A stretch of DNA of 64,000 nucleotides from Dokdonella_A sp044227025. GTDB lineage: Bacteria > Pseudomonadota > Gammaproteobacteria > Xanthomonadales > Rhodanobacteraceae. The stretch is from assembly GCF_044227025.1 (NCBI RefSeq), contig NZ_JBGAFX010000007.1, forward strand, positions 62,001 to 126,000. The letters run 5' to 3'. Below, one piece after another: positions 34,908 through 43,589 of this stretch (positions within the stretch are counted from its first letter, which is position 1; each line of letters opens with the position of its first letter). Below the pieces are notes generated by a model that was not told the DNA's origin, did not search any database, and saw nothing but the letters and a program-made list of their open reading frames with translations. A program made the translations under genes and the position numbers.

Positions 34908-35039
34908 AGCCGTTGTGGCAATCTCCGACGCCCGGCCCACGCCGGGCGTCGTCGTTTCCGCGGACGAAGCGGCCGCAGAGCCGGGCCTTGGCGGAGCACT
35001 ATCGGCTAGAATAGGCGGCTCCCCATCGCCGCCCGCGCC

Positions 35040-38000
35040 ATGATCGCCCTCGACGGCCTGCCCGCGCTTTCCCCGTTCCGCGTCGACCGCCTCAACGCCG
35101 ACCTCGCACGCCAGCTGCCCGGCGCATGCGTACGCGCGACGCGGCACGTCTATTTCGTCGCCGCCGAGCCGGATGCCGCGCTCGACCTGCCGCACCTGTG
35201 CGAAGTCATCGAGGCCGACACGGCGCCCGTGCGCGCGGCGTCGCTGTGGGTTGTGCCGCGCATCGGTACGCGTTCGCCGTGGTCGAGCAAGGCGACCGAC
35301 ATCCTCGTCGGCTGCGGCTTCCCGGTCCGGAGCATCGAGCGCGGCCTCGCCTTCGAGCTCGACGGCGCGCCTGCGCGTGGCAGCGACGACTGGCAGCGCC
35401 TCGCGCGCATCCTGCACGACCCGATGACGCAGTCGGTCGTCGACACGCTCGACGCTGCCGCGCATGCGTTCGATGCGGGAGCGGTGCAACCGCTGGTGCG
35501 CGTCGCGCTCGGCACGGATGCCGGCGCGGCCTTGAACGAGGCCAACGCCCGCCTCGGCCTCGCCCTGGCGCCGGATGAGATCGACTACCTCGGCGATCGT
35601 TACGGCGAGCTCGGACGCGATCCGACCGACGCGGAACTCATGATGTTCGCCCAGGCGAACTCCGAGCATTGCCGGCACAAGGTGTTCAACGCGTCGTACG
35701 AGCTCGACGGCGTCGCGCAGGCGAAGTCGCTCTTCGCGATGATCCGCAACACCCACCAGCAGTCGCCGGCGCATACGCTGTCGGCGTACCACGACAATGC
35801 GGCGGTGATTGCAGGCAATGCGGCGCGTCGCTTCTTTGCCGATCCCGCCGACGGTGTGTTCCGCGCGCACGCCGAAGACGTGCCGTACGCGATCAAGGTC
35901 GAGACGCACAACCATCCGACCGCGATTTCGCCGTACGCGGGCGCGTCGACCGGCTCGGGCGGCGAGATCCGCGACGAAGGCGCGACCGGTCGCGGCGGAA
36001 AGCCGAAGGCGGGCCTGGTCGGCTTCAGCGTGTCGAACCTGCGCATCCCGGGCCTCGCGCGGCCGTGGGAGCGCGAGCGGCCGCTGCCGCCGCGTTTCGC
36101 CAGTGCATTCGAGATCATGCGTGACGGCCCGCTCGGCGGCGCTGCGTTCAACAACGAATTCGGTCGGCCCTGCCTTGGCGGCTATTTCCGCGCGTTCGAA
36201 CAGGAAGGCGAGGTGTTCGGACTGCATCGCGGCTACGACAAGCCGATCATGATCGCGGGCGGCCTCGCCAACCTGCGTGCGCCGCACGTCGACAAGCGTA
36301 CGTTGCAGGACGGCGACGCAGTGATCGTGCTCGGCGGTCCGGCGATGCTGATCGGCCTCGGCGGTGGCGCCGCTTCGTCGGTCGCGGCGGGCTCCAGCTC
36401 GGAGCAGCTCGACTTCGCCTCGGTGCAGCGCGACAACCCGGAAATGCAGCGACGTTGCCAGGAAGTCATCGATGCGTGCTGGGCGCGCGGCGGGACCAAT
36501 CCGCTCGTGTCGATCCACGACGTCGGCGCCGGTGGCCTCTCCAACGCGATCCCCGAAATCCTCAACGATTCCGGCGTCGGCGGCCGCATCGAGCTGCGCG
36601 CGATCCCGAGTGACGATCCGCAACTGTCGCCGATGCAGATCTGGTGCAACGAATCGCAGGAGCGCTACGTGCTCGGCGTGCGTCCCGCCGACCTCGCCGA
36701 GTTCGAGGCAATCTGTGCGCGCGAACGCTGTCCATTCGCCGTCGTCGGCCACGCCACCACTGAACGCCGCCTCGTCGTCACCGACTCCCGGTCTGGCTCT
36801 CCCGAATCACCAGTCACCAATCACCAGTCACCGCTTCACGTCATCGACCTCCCGCTCGACGTGCTGTTCGGCAAGCCGCCGCGCATGCAGCGCGACGCGC
36901 ATCGCCGCGGCGGTCGCATGGACGTCGTGCCGGACGTCGACGGCATCGCATTGAACGAGGCGCTCGAGCGCGTGTTGCGCCTGCCGGCGGTCGGCAGCAA
37001 GGCGTTCCTCGTCACGATCGGTGACCGCACCGTCGGCGGCCTGTGTTCGCGCGACCCGATGGTCGGCCCGTGGCAGGTGCCGGTGGCCGATTGCGCGGTG
37101 ACGATCAGCGACTTCGACGGCTATGCCGGCGAGGCGATGGCAATGGGCGAGCGCACGCCGCTCGCGCTGCTCGACGCAGCCGCCAGCGCGCGCATGGCGG
37201 TCGGCGAGGCGCTGACGAACCTGGCCGCCGCCGACGTGAGGCTCGACGAAGTGCGCCTCTCCGCGAACTGGATGGCGGCGGTCGGCCACGATGGGGAAGA
37301 CGCCGCGCTTTATGACGCCGTGCACGCAGTCGGCATGGAGTTGTGCCCGGCGCTCGGCGTGTCGATCCCGGTCGGCAAGGACTCGATGTCGATGCAGGTT
37401 CGCTGGCAGGATTCGGCAGGCGAGCAGCGCACCGTTTCGCCGGTGTCCTTGATCGTCAGCGCGTTCGCGCGTTCTCGCGACGTGCGCCAGGCGCTGACCC
37501 CGCAGCTCGTGCTCGACCAGGGCGACAGCGACCTCTGGCTGCTCGACCTTGGCGCCGGACGCAATCGCCTCGGTGGCAGCAGCCTGTTGCAGGCGTTCAA
37601 CCGCGGCGGCGGCGAGCCGCCCGATCTCGACGATGTCGCGCGCTTCAAGGCGTTCTTCGCCGCCGTGCAGCAGGCGAATGCAGACGGCCTGCTGCTCGCC
37701 TATCACGACCGCAGCGACGGCGGCGCACTGGTCGCGCTGATCGAAATGGCGTTCGCCGGGCACTGCGGCCTCGACATCGGGCTCGACGGCTGGGGCGACA
37801 GCGTGCTCGCCTCCTTGTTCAGCGAGGAACTGGGCGCACTCGTGCAGGTGCGTGCAAGCGATCGCACGGCGTTTTCCGCGCTGCTCGCACGCCACGGCAT
37901 CGGCGACATCGCGCATCGCATCGGCACGCCGACGAAGAAGCTGCGCCTGCGCCTCGCGCTCGATGGCGAGACGTTGTTGAAGCGCGAATGGCGCGAGCTG

Positions 38001-38933
38001 ATGGCGGCCTGGTCCGAGACAAGCCATGCGATGCAGCGCCTGCGCGACAATCCCGCGACCGCGGATGCCGAGCACGCGTGGCGCTGCGATGAATGCGATC
38101 CCGGCATTGCACCCAAGCTCAGCTTCGATCCGGCGGACGACATCGCGGCGCCCTACATCGCGATCGGCGCGCGACCGCGCATCGCGATCCTGCGCGAGCA
38201 GGGTGTCAATGGCCAGGTCGAGATGGCGGCCGCGTTCACGCGCGCCGGCTTCGATGCGGTTGACGTGCACATGAGTGATCTCGCGGCCGAGCGGCGCCGC
38301 CTGACTGATTTCAACGGCTTCGCCGCCTGTGGCGGTTTCAGTTACGGCGACGTGCTTGGCGCGGGCCGTGGCTGGGCCGCATCGATCCTCTACAACGCGC
38401 GCCTGCGCGACGAGTTCGGCCGTTTCTTCGCCGATCCTTCGAAGTTCGCACTCGGCGTCTGCAACGGCTGCCAGATGATGGCGAGCCTGAAGGCGATCAT
38501 TCCCGGCGCGGAGCATTGGCCGCGTTTCGTGCGCAATGCGAGTGAGCAGTACGAAGCGAGGCTGGTCACGCTCGAAGTGCTCGATTCGCCGTCGATCCTG
38601 TTCACCGGCATGGCCGGATCGCGCATTCCGGTTGCGGTAGCGCACGGCGAGGGACATACGCTCTACGCGCATCCCGCCGACCTGCGCCGCGCGCAGGCAG
38701 CGGTGCGTTTCGTCGACAACGACGGCCGCGCGACCGAGCGCTTCCCGCTGAATTCGAACGGTTCGGCCGGCGGCAACGCGGGCTTTACCGCCGCCGATGG
38801 TCGCGTGACGATCCTGATGCCGCATCCGGAGCGCGTCGTCCGCAGCGTGCAGCTGTCGTGGCGACCGCGGGAGTGGGGCGAGGACTCGCCATGGATGCGC
38901 ATGTTCCGCAACGCGCGGGTGTGGGTCGGCTGA
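35040..38933 (+). CDS. purL: Phosphoribosylformylglycinamidine synthase (PurL), with repeat-encoded insertion
   Basis: The large single-chain PurL of gammaproteobacteria: 1297 residues using ATP and glutamine to convert FGAR to FGAM in purine synthesis. The N-terminal domain, the two AIRS-like ATPase halves (HNHPTAISPYAGASTGSGGEIRD near 300, KDSMSMQVRW near 780) and the C-terminal glutaminase (nucleophile Cys1141 in LGVCNGCQMM; His and Glu in MPHPERV) are complete. Residues of about 580-600 contain SPESPVTNHQSP, encoded by heptamer repeats and unexpected between the conserved GHATTERRLVV and IDLPLDVLFGKPP. The extra stretch lies in a linker and should be tolerated. The next gene starts immediately after the stop. 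Confidence 0.96.
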   Translation: MIALDGLPALSPFRVDRLNADLARQLPGACVRATRHVYFVAAEPDAALDLPHLCEVIEADTAPVRAASLWVVPRIGTRSPWSSKATDILVGCGFPVRSIERGLAFELDGAPARGSDDWQRLARILHDPMTQSVVDTLDAAAHAFDAGAVQPLVRVALGTDAGAALNEANARLGLALAPDEIDYLGDRYGELGRDPTDAELMMFAQANSEHCRHKVFNASYELDGVAQAKSLFAMIRNTHQQSPAHTLSAYHDNAAVIAGNAARRFFADPADGVFRAHAEDVPYAIKVETHNHPTAISPYAGASTGSGGEIRDEGATGRGGKPKAGLVGFSVSNLRIPGLARPWERERPLPPRFASAFEIMRDGPLGGAAFNNEFGRPCLGGYFRAFEQEGEVFGLHRGYDKPIMIAGGLANLRAPHVDKRTLQDGDAVIVLGGPAMLIGLGGGAASSVAAGSSSEQLDFASVQRDNPEMQRRCQEVIDACWARGGTNPLVSIHDVGAGGLSNAIPEILNDSGVGGRIELRAIPSDDPQLSPMQIWCNESQERYVLGVRPADLAEFEAICARERCPFAVVGHATTERRLVVTDSRSGSPESPVTNHQSPLHVIDLPLDVLFGKPPRMQRDAHRRGGRMDVVPDVDGIALNEALERVLRLPAVGSKAFLVTIGDRTVGGLCSRDPMVGPWQVPVADCAVTISDFDGYAGEAMAMGERTPLALLDAAASARMAVGEALTNLAAADVRLDEVRLSANWMAAVGHDGEDAALYDAVHAVGMELCPALGVSIPVGKDSMSMQVRWQDSAGEQRTVSPVSLIVSAFARSRDVRQALTPQLVLDQGDSDLWLLDLGAGRNRLGGSSLLQAFNRGGGEPPDLDDVARFKAFFAAVQQANADGLLLAYHDRSDGGALVALIEMAFAGHCGLDIGLDGWGDSVLASLFSEELGALVQVRASDRTAFSALLARHGIGDIAHRIGTPTKKLRLRLALDGETLLKREWRELMAAWSETSHAMQRLRDNPATADAEHAWRCDECDPGIAPKLSFDPADDIAAPYIAIGARPRIAILREQGVNGQVEMAAAFTRAGFDAVDVHMSDLAAERRRLTDFNGFAACGGFSYGDVLGAGRGWAASILYNARLRDEFGRFFADPSKFALGVCNGCQMMASLKAIIPGAEHWPRFVRNASEQYEARLVTLEVLDSPSILFTGMAGSRIPVAVAHGEGHTLYAHPADLRRAQAAVRFVDNDGRATERFPLNSNGSAGGNAGFTAADGRVTILMPHPERVVRSVQLSWRPREWGEDSPWMRMFRNARVWVG
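36803..36830. repeat. Heptamer array B, inside purL in frame
   Basis: Four 7-bp units: CGAATCA, CCAGTCA, CCAATCA, CCAGTCA. Only this one array is clear; a degenerate partner may lie in the preceding 25 bp but is not convincing. The array and its flanks encode a short Ser/Pro-rich stretch in the middle of PurL without breaking the frame. The unit resembles those at 12463-12490 and 43664-43691. Confidence 0.65.
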
Positions 38934-39644
38934 ATGGCGCTCTCGCCGATCCGCGAGTTCGGCCTGAAGGCCGTATTGTGGCTTCCGCTCGCATTCGTCG
39001 TGTGGTTCTGGTGTGCGCCGCTGTGGGTGTGGCCGTCGATGCTGCTCGCCAAGCAGGTGCTGCTCGGTCATTGGGGCGACTTGTTCGAGAGCGTCAGGCT
39101 TGGTGGTGAGGTGCTCGACGAAGCGGGACGCGTGATCGCGCGCGCCGGCTATCTGGTCAGCCTCGGCACCCGCGTGATGGTGACGGTGCCGGCAGGTCCG
39201 GAGGGTCCCGGCGGCGTCGGCGTGCTCGAGCCGACCTTGAACCCGATGGTCTACGCGTACTCGCTGCCGCTGTTCGCGGGGCTCGCGATGGCGACGCCGC
39301 TGACCACGCGACGCAGGCTGCTGCAACTCGCGCTCGCGCTGGCGGTGATCTGGGTGTGCCAGGCGTTCGGCATCGTCGCCGAGAGCCTGAAGCGGATCGC
39401 TTTCGACGCCGGGGTCGAGGGAGCCGCGGCGATCGCGAGGGCCGGCCTCAAGCCGGATGCGATCGCACTTGTCTACCAGTTTGCCTCGCTGATCCTGCCG
39501 GCTGTCGTCCCGGTTGCCCTGTGGATTGGCCTGAACCGCGATTTCATCGAACGCCTGGTCGGGCGCGAGCGGGAACCCGCGGCAGCTCGCGAGGGTCACA
39601 GTACCGGCAGAAACGGCGATCCTGGCCCCGATGGGGCAGGATGA
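38934..39644 (+). CDS. Multi-span inner-membrane protein between purL and gspE
   Basis: A 236-residue membrane protein whose ATG directly follows the purL stop. Four or so spans are seen, near residues 11-40, 101-118, 126-146 and 181-200, with a periplasmic-looking section (about 45-95) between the first and second. The last about 30 residues are polar and glycine-rich. I do not recognise it with certainty. The layout recalls small membrane proteins that accompany exosortase systems, but no exosortase or sorting-signal protein is present here, so that remains a guess. Its end lies 63 bp before gspE, so it may be transcribed into the secretion operon. Confidence 0.65.
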   Translation: MALSPIREFGLKAVLWLPLAFVVWFWCAPLWVWPSMLLAKQVLLGHWGDLFESVRLGGEVLDEAGRVIARAGYLVSLGTRVMVTVPAGPEGPGGVGVLEPTLNPMVYAYSLPLFAGLAMATPLTTRRRLLQLALALAVIWVCQAFGIVAESLKRIAFDAGVEGAAAIARAGLKPDAIALVYQFASLILPAVVPVALWIGLNRDFIERLVGREREPAAAREGHSTGRNGDPGPDGAG

Positions 39645-39707
39645 ACCGAAGCCGGGCGCCGATGTGGAACAATGCGGCCCCCATCGCCTTTCGCGCAACA
39701 GGAACCC

Positions 39708-41447
39708 ATGGTCGCCGTCGTCCCGACAGAACATGCCGCCCCACCGGCGGCCGAGGTCAGCCTCGATGAGCGTATCTGCCAGTTCCTGGTCGCGCGCGGC
39801 CGCCTGAAGGAGACCGACCTCGCGCGTGGCCGGCGCCTGCACGAGGAGGACCCTGCCTCGGGCAGCCTCGTCTCGCTGCTGACCCGCCTCGGGCTGGTGT
39901 CTGAGCGCGAGATGGCCGAGGGCGTGTCCGAGCTGCTGAAACTGCCGTTGCTGTCGGCGAAGGAGTTCCCGGAGACCGCGCCGGCCAACGTGCAGACTTC
40001 GGTGCGCTTTCTCAAGCACCACCATGTCTGCCCGATCGCCGAGAGCGACCACGACGTGACCTTGCTGGTCGCCGATCCGGCCGATGCGTTTCCGCTGCAG
40101 GCGGTGCAGCTCGCCACCGGCCGCGCGGTGAAACTCAACATCGGCCTGCGCAGCGAGATCGATGACCTGATCGAGCGCTATTACGGGTCCGGACGTTCGG
40201 CGATGGGCACGATCGTCGAGAACCTCACCGACGACAACAACCGCAGCGAGGACGACATCGAGCACCTGCGCGATCTCGCGTCGGAAGCGCCGGTGATCCG
40301 CCTCGTCAACCTGGTGATCCAGCGTGCGGTCGAGCAGCGCGCGTCGGACATCCACGTCGAACCGTTCGAGAGCCGCCTCAAGGTGCGCTACCGCATCGAC
40401 GGCGTGCTGCACGAAGTCGAATCACCGCCAGCGGCCTCGACCGCTGCCGTGATCTCGCGCATCAAGATCATGGCCAAGCTCAACATCGCCGAGCGTCGCC
40501 TGCCGCAGGACGGTCGCATCATGATCCGCGTGCAGGGCAAGGAGCTCGACCTGCGCGTGTCGACCGTGCCCACCGCACACGGCGAGTCGGTAGTCATGCG
40601 CATCCTCGACCGCGAAGCGGTCGTGTTCGACTTCCACACGCTCGGCTTCACCGACCAGTTCCTGCAGAAGTTCATCAACGTGCTGGAGCTGCCGCACGGC
40701 ATCATGCTCGTGACCGGCCCGACCGGTTCGGGCAAGACCACCACGCTCTACACCGCGCTGTCCAAGCTCAACACGCCGGACGTCAAGATCATCACGGTCG
40801 AGGATCCCGTCGAATACCAGATCGAAGGCATCAACCAGATCCAGGCCAAGCCGCAGATCGGCCTCGACTTCAGCCACGCGCTGCGCTCGATCGTGCGCCA
40901 GGATCCGGACATCATCATGATCGGCGAAATGCGCGACCTCGAGACCGCGCGCATCGCGATCCAGTCCGCGCTGACCGGACACCTCGTGCTGTCGACCCTG
41001 CACACCAACAATGCCGCCGGCGGCATCACGCGCATGCTCGACATGGGCGTGGAGGACTACCTGCTGACCTCGACCGTGAACGGCATCCTCGCCCAGCGCC
41101 TCGTGCGCCGCCTCGACCGCTCCGTCGCGGAAACGTACGAGGCGTTGCCGGAAGTGGTGAAGGAATTCAATCTCGAAAACTTCACCGACGAGCGCCCCAT
41201 CAAGCTGTACAAGCCAGGCTCGAGTGCGGCCAATCCGACCGGCTATTTCGGTCGCACCACGATCATGGAATTCCTCGTGATGTCGGACGCGATCCGCCGC
41301 CAGATCATGCAGCACGCCGGCATGGGCGACATCGAGCAGCAGGCCCGTGCCGAAGGCATGCGCACGATGTACGAGGACGGTCTGGTCAAGTCGCTGCAGG
41401 GGCAGACCACGATCGAGGAAGTCCTGCGCGTGACGCAGGAGAGTTAG
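39708..41447 (+). CDS. gspE: Type II secretion ATPase GspE (XpsE type)
   Basis: Cytoplasmic hexameric ATPase powering pseudopilus assembly. The 579 residues comprise an N-terminal domain (about 20-150), the linker DLASEAPVIRLVNLVIQRAVEQRASDIH, the Walker A GPTGSGKTTTLY, an Asp box ITVEDPVEYQIEGINQIQ, Walker B IMIGEMRDLETA and a His box STLHTNNAAGGITRMLDMG. The usual tetracysteine zinc module of GspE/PilB between LAQRLVRRL and GRTTIMEFL is absent: no Cys is found there. The ATG at 39708 has AGGA before it. The TAG stop is the first unit of heptamer element C. Context (gspF to gspD follow) makes it GspE rather than PilB. Confidence 0.92.
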   Translation: MVAVVPTEHAAPPAAEVSLDERICQFLVARGRLKETDLARGRRLHEEDPASGSLVSLLTRLGLVSEREMAEGVSELLKLPLLSAKEFPETAPANVQTSVRFLKHHHVCPIAESDHDVTLLVADPADAFPLQAVQLATGRAVKLNIGLRSEIDDLIERYYGSGRSAMGTIVENLTDDNNRSEDDIEHLRDLASEAPVIRLVNLVIQRAVEQRASDIHVEPFESRLKVRYRIDGVLHEVESPPAASTAAVISRIKIMAKLNIAERRLPQDGRIMIRVQGKELDLRVSTVPTAHGESVVMRILDREAVVFDFHTLGFTDQFLQKFINVLELPHGIMLVTGPTGSGKTTTLYTALSKLNTPDVKIITVEDPVEYQIEGINQIQAKPQIGLDFSHALRSIVRQDPDIIMIGEMRDLETARIAIQSALTGHLVLSTLHTNNAAGGITRMLDMGVEDYLLTSTVNGILAQRLVRRLDRSVAETYEALPEVVKEFNLENFTDERPIKLYKPGSSAANPTGYFGRTTIMEFLVMSDAIRRQIMQHAGMGDIEQQARAEGMRTMYEDGLVKSLQGQTTIEEVLRVTQES

Positions 41448-41888
41448 GGACTAGGGACTAGGGACTAGGGACGGGAGTGGTGCACATGATTCAGAGTTAT
41501 CGCGATCTGCTGGTCTGGCAAAAGGCGATGCAGTTGGCCGAAGAGGTTTATGCGATGAGCACGCGATTGCCTGACATAGAAAAATATGGTTTGGCGAGCC
41601 AGATGCGGCGCGCCGCCGTTTCAATTCCATCATCGCTCGCAGAAGGGCATGCGCGGTCCTCCACGAAGGAGTTCGCCCGCTATGTCTCTATTGCAATGGG
41701 ATCCCTCGCAGAAATCGATACGCAATTGCAGCTTTCTGCACGCTTGGGTTACATGAGCGAAGCTGACATTTTCTCGTTGCTCGAGCGTTGCGACGAGCAG
41801 GGGCGAATGCTCCGTGGCCTCAGAAAATCGCTCGACTCCAAGATTGATCAATCGCGCTCCAGCCCCTAGCCCCTAGCCCCTAGCCCCT
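41445..41888. mobile_element. Heptamer-flanked cassette C carrying a four-helix-bundle gene
   Basis: Left border: four tandem TAGGGAC units (41445-41472). Right border: four tandem AGCCCCT units (41861-41888), the near-inverse of the left unit. Between them is one small gene of clearly lower GC. The first TAG is the stop codon of gspE, the right array supplies the stop of the cargo gene, and gspF starts at the next base (41889). Thus 444 bp are inserted exactly between two genes that are normally adjacent in type II secretion operons. No transposase is encoded and no target duplication outside the arrays is obvious. Confidence 0.7.
41486..41869 (+). CDS. Four-helix-bundle protein (S23 / bAvd-like family)
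   Basis: A 127-residue protein of the four-helix-bundle family known from 23S rRNA intervening sequences and from the accessory (Avd) proteins of diversity-generating retroelements. The signature YRDLLVWQKAMQLAEEVY at the start, FGLASQMRRAAVSIPSSLAEG-type centre (here YGLASQMRRAAVSIPSSLAE) and FARYVSIAMGSLAEIDTQL are typical. GGGAG before the ATG at 41486 sets the start; in-frame GTGs lie just upstream. Codon use is more AT-rich than the neighbouring gsp genes (ATA, AAA, TAT, TTT, TCA), implying acquisition. It is bracketed by inverted heptamer arrays and has no evident link to secretion. Confidence 0.88.
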   Translation: MIQSYRDLLVWQKAMQLAEEVYAMSTRLPDIEKYGLASQMRRAAVSIPSSLAEGHARSSTKEFARYVSIAMGSLAEIDTQLQLSARLGYMSEADIFSLLERCDEQGRMLRGLRKSLDSKIDQSRSSP

Positions 41889-43106
41889 ATGACGTTGTTC
41901 TACTACAAGGCGGTCACCGCGGCCGGCGAGACGCTCGAAGGCCAGTTCGACCTCGCCACGCGCGATGAGGTGATCGGCAAGCTGCAGGACGCCGGCAACA
42001 TCCCGCTCGACGTGCGCGAGGCTGACAGCGGCGATTCGGGCAGCCTGTTCGGTGCGTTGTTCAAGCGTGCGACCCTGCGCGATGCGCAGGTCGTGCAGTT
42101 CACCCAGCAGCTTTCGACCCTGCTCAATGCCGGCCAGCCGCTCGATCGCGCCTTGCAGATCCTGCTCGACCTGCCCGAAACCGAGAAGGCCCGGCATTTG
42201 CTCGAACGCGTGCGCGACCAGGTGCGCGGGGGCACGCCATTGTCGGACGCGCTCGAGGCCGAACACGGCAATTTCTCGCGCCTGTACGTGAACATGGTGC
42301 GAGCGGGCGAGGCGGGCGGATCGCTCGGCGATACGCTCGCGCGCCTCGGCGATTACCTCGAGCGCAGTCGCGTTCTGAAGGGCAACGTGATCAATGCGCT
42401 GGTCTATCCGGCATTCCTGATCGGGATGGTGCTGATCTCGCTGTTCGTGCTGCTGGTCGTGGTGGTGCCGCAGTTCCAGGTCATGTTCGCCGACATGAAT
42501 GTCGAGATGCCGCTGATCACGCGCATCGTGGTCGGCGTCGGCGCGACCCTGAAGAGTTTCTGGTGGCTGATCATCGGCCTCGTCGTGTTCCTCGTCAGCT
42601 GGTTCCGCAAGCGCATGGCGGAGCCGGTGTCGCGCCTCAAGTTCGACGAGAGCTTCCTGCGCATGAAGATCGTCGGTGACCTGATCCGCAAGATCGAGAC
42701 CGCGCGCCTGTCGCGCACGCTCGGCACCCTGCTGAAGAACGGCGTGCCGCTGCTGAGCGGGCTTGTCGTCGCGCGCAACGTCATGGTCAACACCGCGCTG
42801 GCGCAGTCGGTCGACGCGGCCACCGACGAGGTCAAGTCCGGCGGCGGACTCGGCCATGCGCTGGCGCAGTCCAAGCGCTTCCCCAAGCTCGCACTGCAGA
42901 TGATCAGTGTCGGCGAGGAATCCGGCGAGCTCGACTCGATGTTGTTGAAGGTCGCCGATACCTTCGATATCGAGGTCAAGAACACGCTCGACCGCATGCT
43001 CGCCGCACTGGTGCCCGCCACCACCGTACTGATGACCGTCGTGGTCGCCGTGATCATGATGGCGATCATCATGCCGATCCTCAGCCTCACCGGTTCGATC
43101 CAATGA
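41889..43106 (+). CDS. gspF: Type II secretion inner-membrane platform protein GspF
   Basis: A 405-residue platform protein that couples GspE to pseudopilus growth. Two homologous GspF domains (about 70-190 and 270-395) are seen, with FTQQLSTLLNAGQPLDRAL in the first and LSRTLGTLLKNGVPLLSGL in the second, and three main spans (about 168-192, 217-238 and 375-400). The N-terminal FYYKAVTAAGETLEGQ is the family start. The ATG begins immediately after the right heptamer array of cassette C, so there is no native ribosome site and the CCCCT repeats lie where it should be; translation may depend on coupling. Confidence 0.93.
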   Translation: MTLFYYKAVTAAGETLEGQFDLATRDEVIGKLQDAGNIPLDVREADSGDSGSLFGALFKRATLRDAQVVQFTQQLSTLLNAGQPLDRALQILLDLPETEKARHLLERVRDQVRGGTPLSDALEAEHGNFSRLYVNMVRAGEAGGSLGDTLARLGDYLERSRVLKGNVINALVYPAFLIGMVLISLFVLLVVVVPQFQVMFADMNVEMPLITRIVVGVGATLKSFWWLIIGLVVFLVSWFRKRMAEPVSRLKFDESFLRMKIVGDLIRKIETARLSRTLGTLLKNGVPLLSGLVVARNVMVNTALAQSVDAATDEVKSGGGLGHALAQSKRFPKLALQMISVGEESGELDSMLLKVADTFDIEVKNTLDRMLAALVPATTVLMTVVVAVIMMAIIMPILSLTGSIQ

Positions 43107-43117
43107 AGGAGTCCAAC

Positions 43118-43558
43118 ATGAAAGCTGTCAGCTTCAAGCGTGCGCGCACGCTCCAGCGGCGAGCCCGCGGTTTCACCCTGGTCGAGATGATCGCGGTGAT
43201 CGTGCTGCTCGGCATCGTCATCACGGTTGTCAGCGGACCGATCATGAACCGCTTCAGCGGCGCGAAGTACAACGCGGGCAAGGTCGGCGCCGGCAATCTT
43301 GCGCAGGCAGTGCAGAACTACCAGATGGACAATGGTGCATTTCCCGCGCAGTTGGCCGACCTGGTGACTCGCCCGGGCAACGCCTCGAACTGGCTCGGCC
43401 CGTACACCAAGGAAGCGAACCTGAAGGACCCGTTCGGCCATGCCTATGTGTACAAGGTCCCGGGCGACGGCGGTGCCGACTTCGACATCATCTTCCTCGG
43501 CAAGGACGGCCAGCAGGGCGGCACCGACATGAACGCGGACTTCAACGCGTCCAAGTGA
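43118..43558 (+). CDS. gspG: Major pseudopilin GspG
   Basis: A 146-residue type II secretion major pseudopilin. The prepilin site reads RARG/FTLVEMIAVIVLLGIV, with Gly at -1, Phe at +1 and Glu at +5. It is followed by the long alpha-1 helix and the C-terminal FLGKDGQQGGTDMNADF, which resembles the calcium-binding end of GspG. The ATG at 43118 is preferred (AAGGAG 7 bases before it) over the ATG at 43103 that overlaps gspF. The usual P-T-x-Q-G-L segment is shortened here. Processing needs a prepilin peptidase, not encoded in the window. Confidence 0.9.
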   Translation: MKAVSFKRARTLQRRARGFTLVEMIAVIVLLGIVITVVSGPIMNRFSGAKYNAGKVGAGNLAQAVQNYQMDNGAFPAQLADLVTRPGNASNWLGPYTKEANLKDPFGHAYVYKVPGDGGADFDIIFLGKDGQQGGTDMNADFNASK

Positions 43559-43589
43559 CGGTGGAAATGCGCACCACGGCAGCTCGACC

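Noticed and set aside
38934..39644. Naming this gene as an exosortase-associated membrane protein
   Set aside because: No exosortase, sorting signal or PEP-CTERM protein is seen in the window; similarity is only in topology.
36828..40412. A 1194-residue minus-strand open frame opposite purL and gspE
   Set aside because: It spans parts of three well-supported plus-strand genes and has the composition of a shadow frame.
41445..41888. The tandem repeats as a CRISPR array
   Set aside because: The units are 7 bp and contiguous, with no unique spacers of regular length.
39708..43106. gspE and gspF read as pilB and pilC of the type IV pilus
   Set aside because: They are followed by gspG-H-I-J-K-L-M-N-D in type II secretion order, and no pilA or pilD is present.
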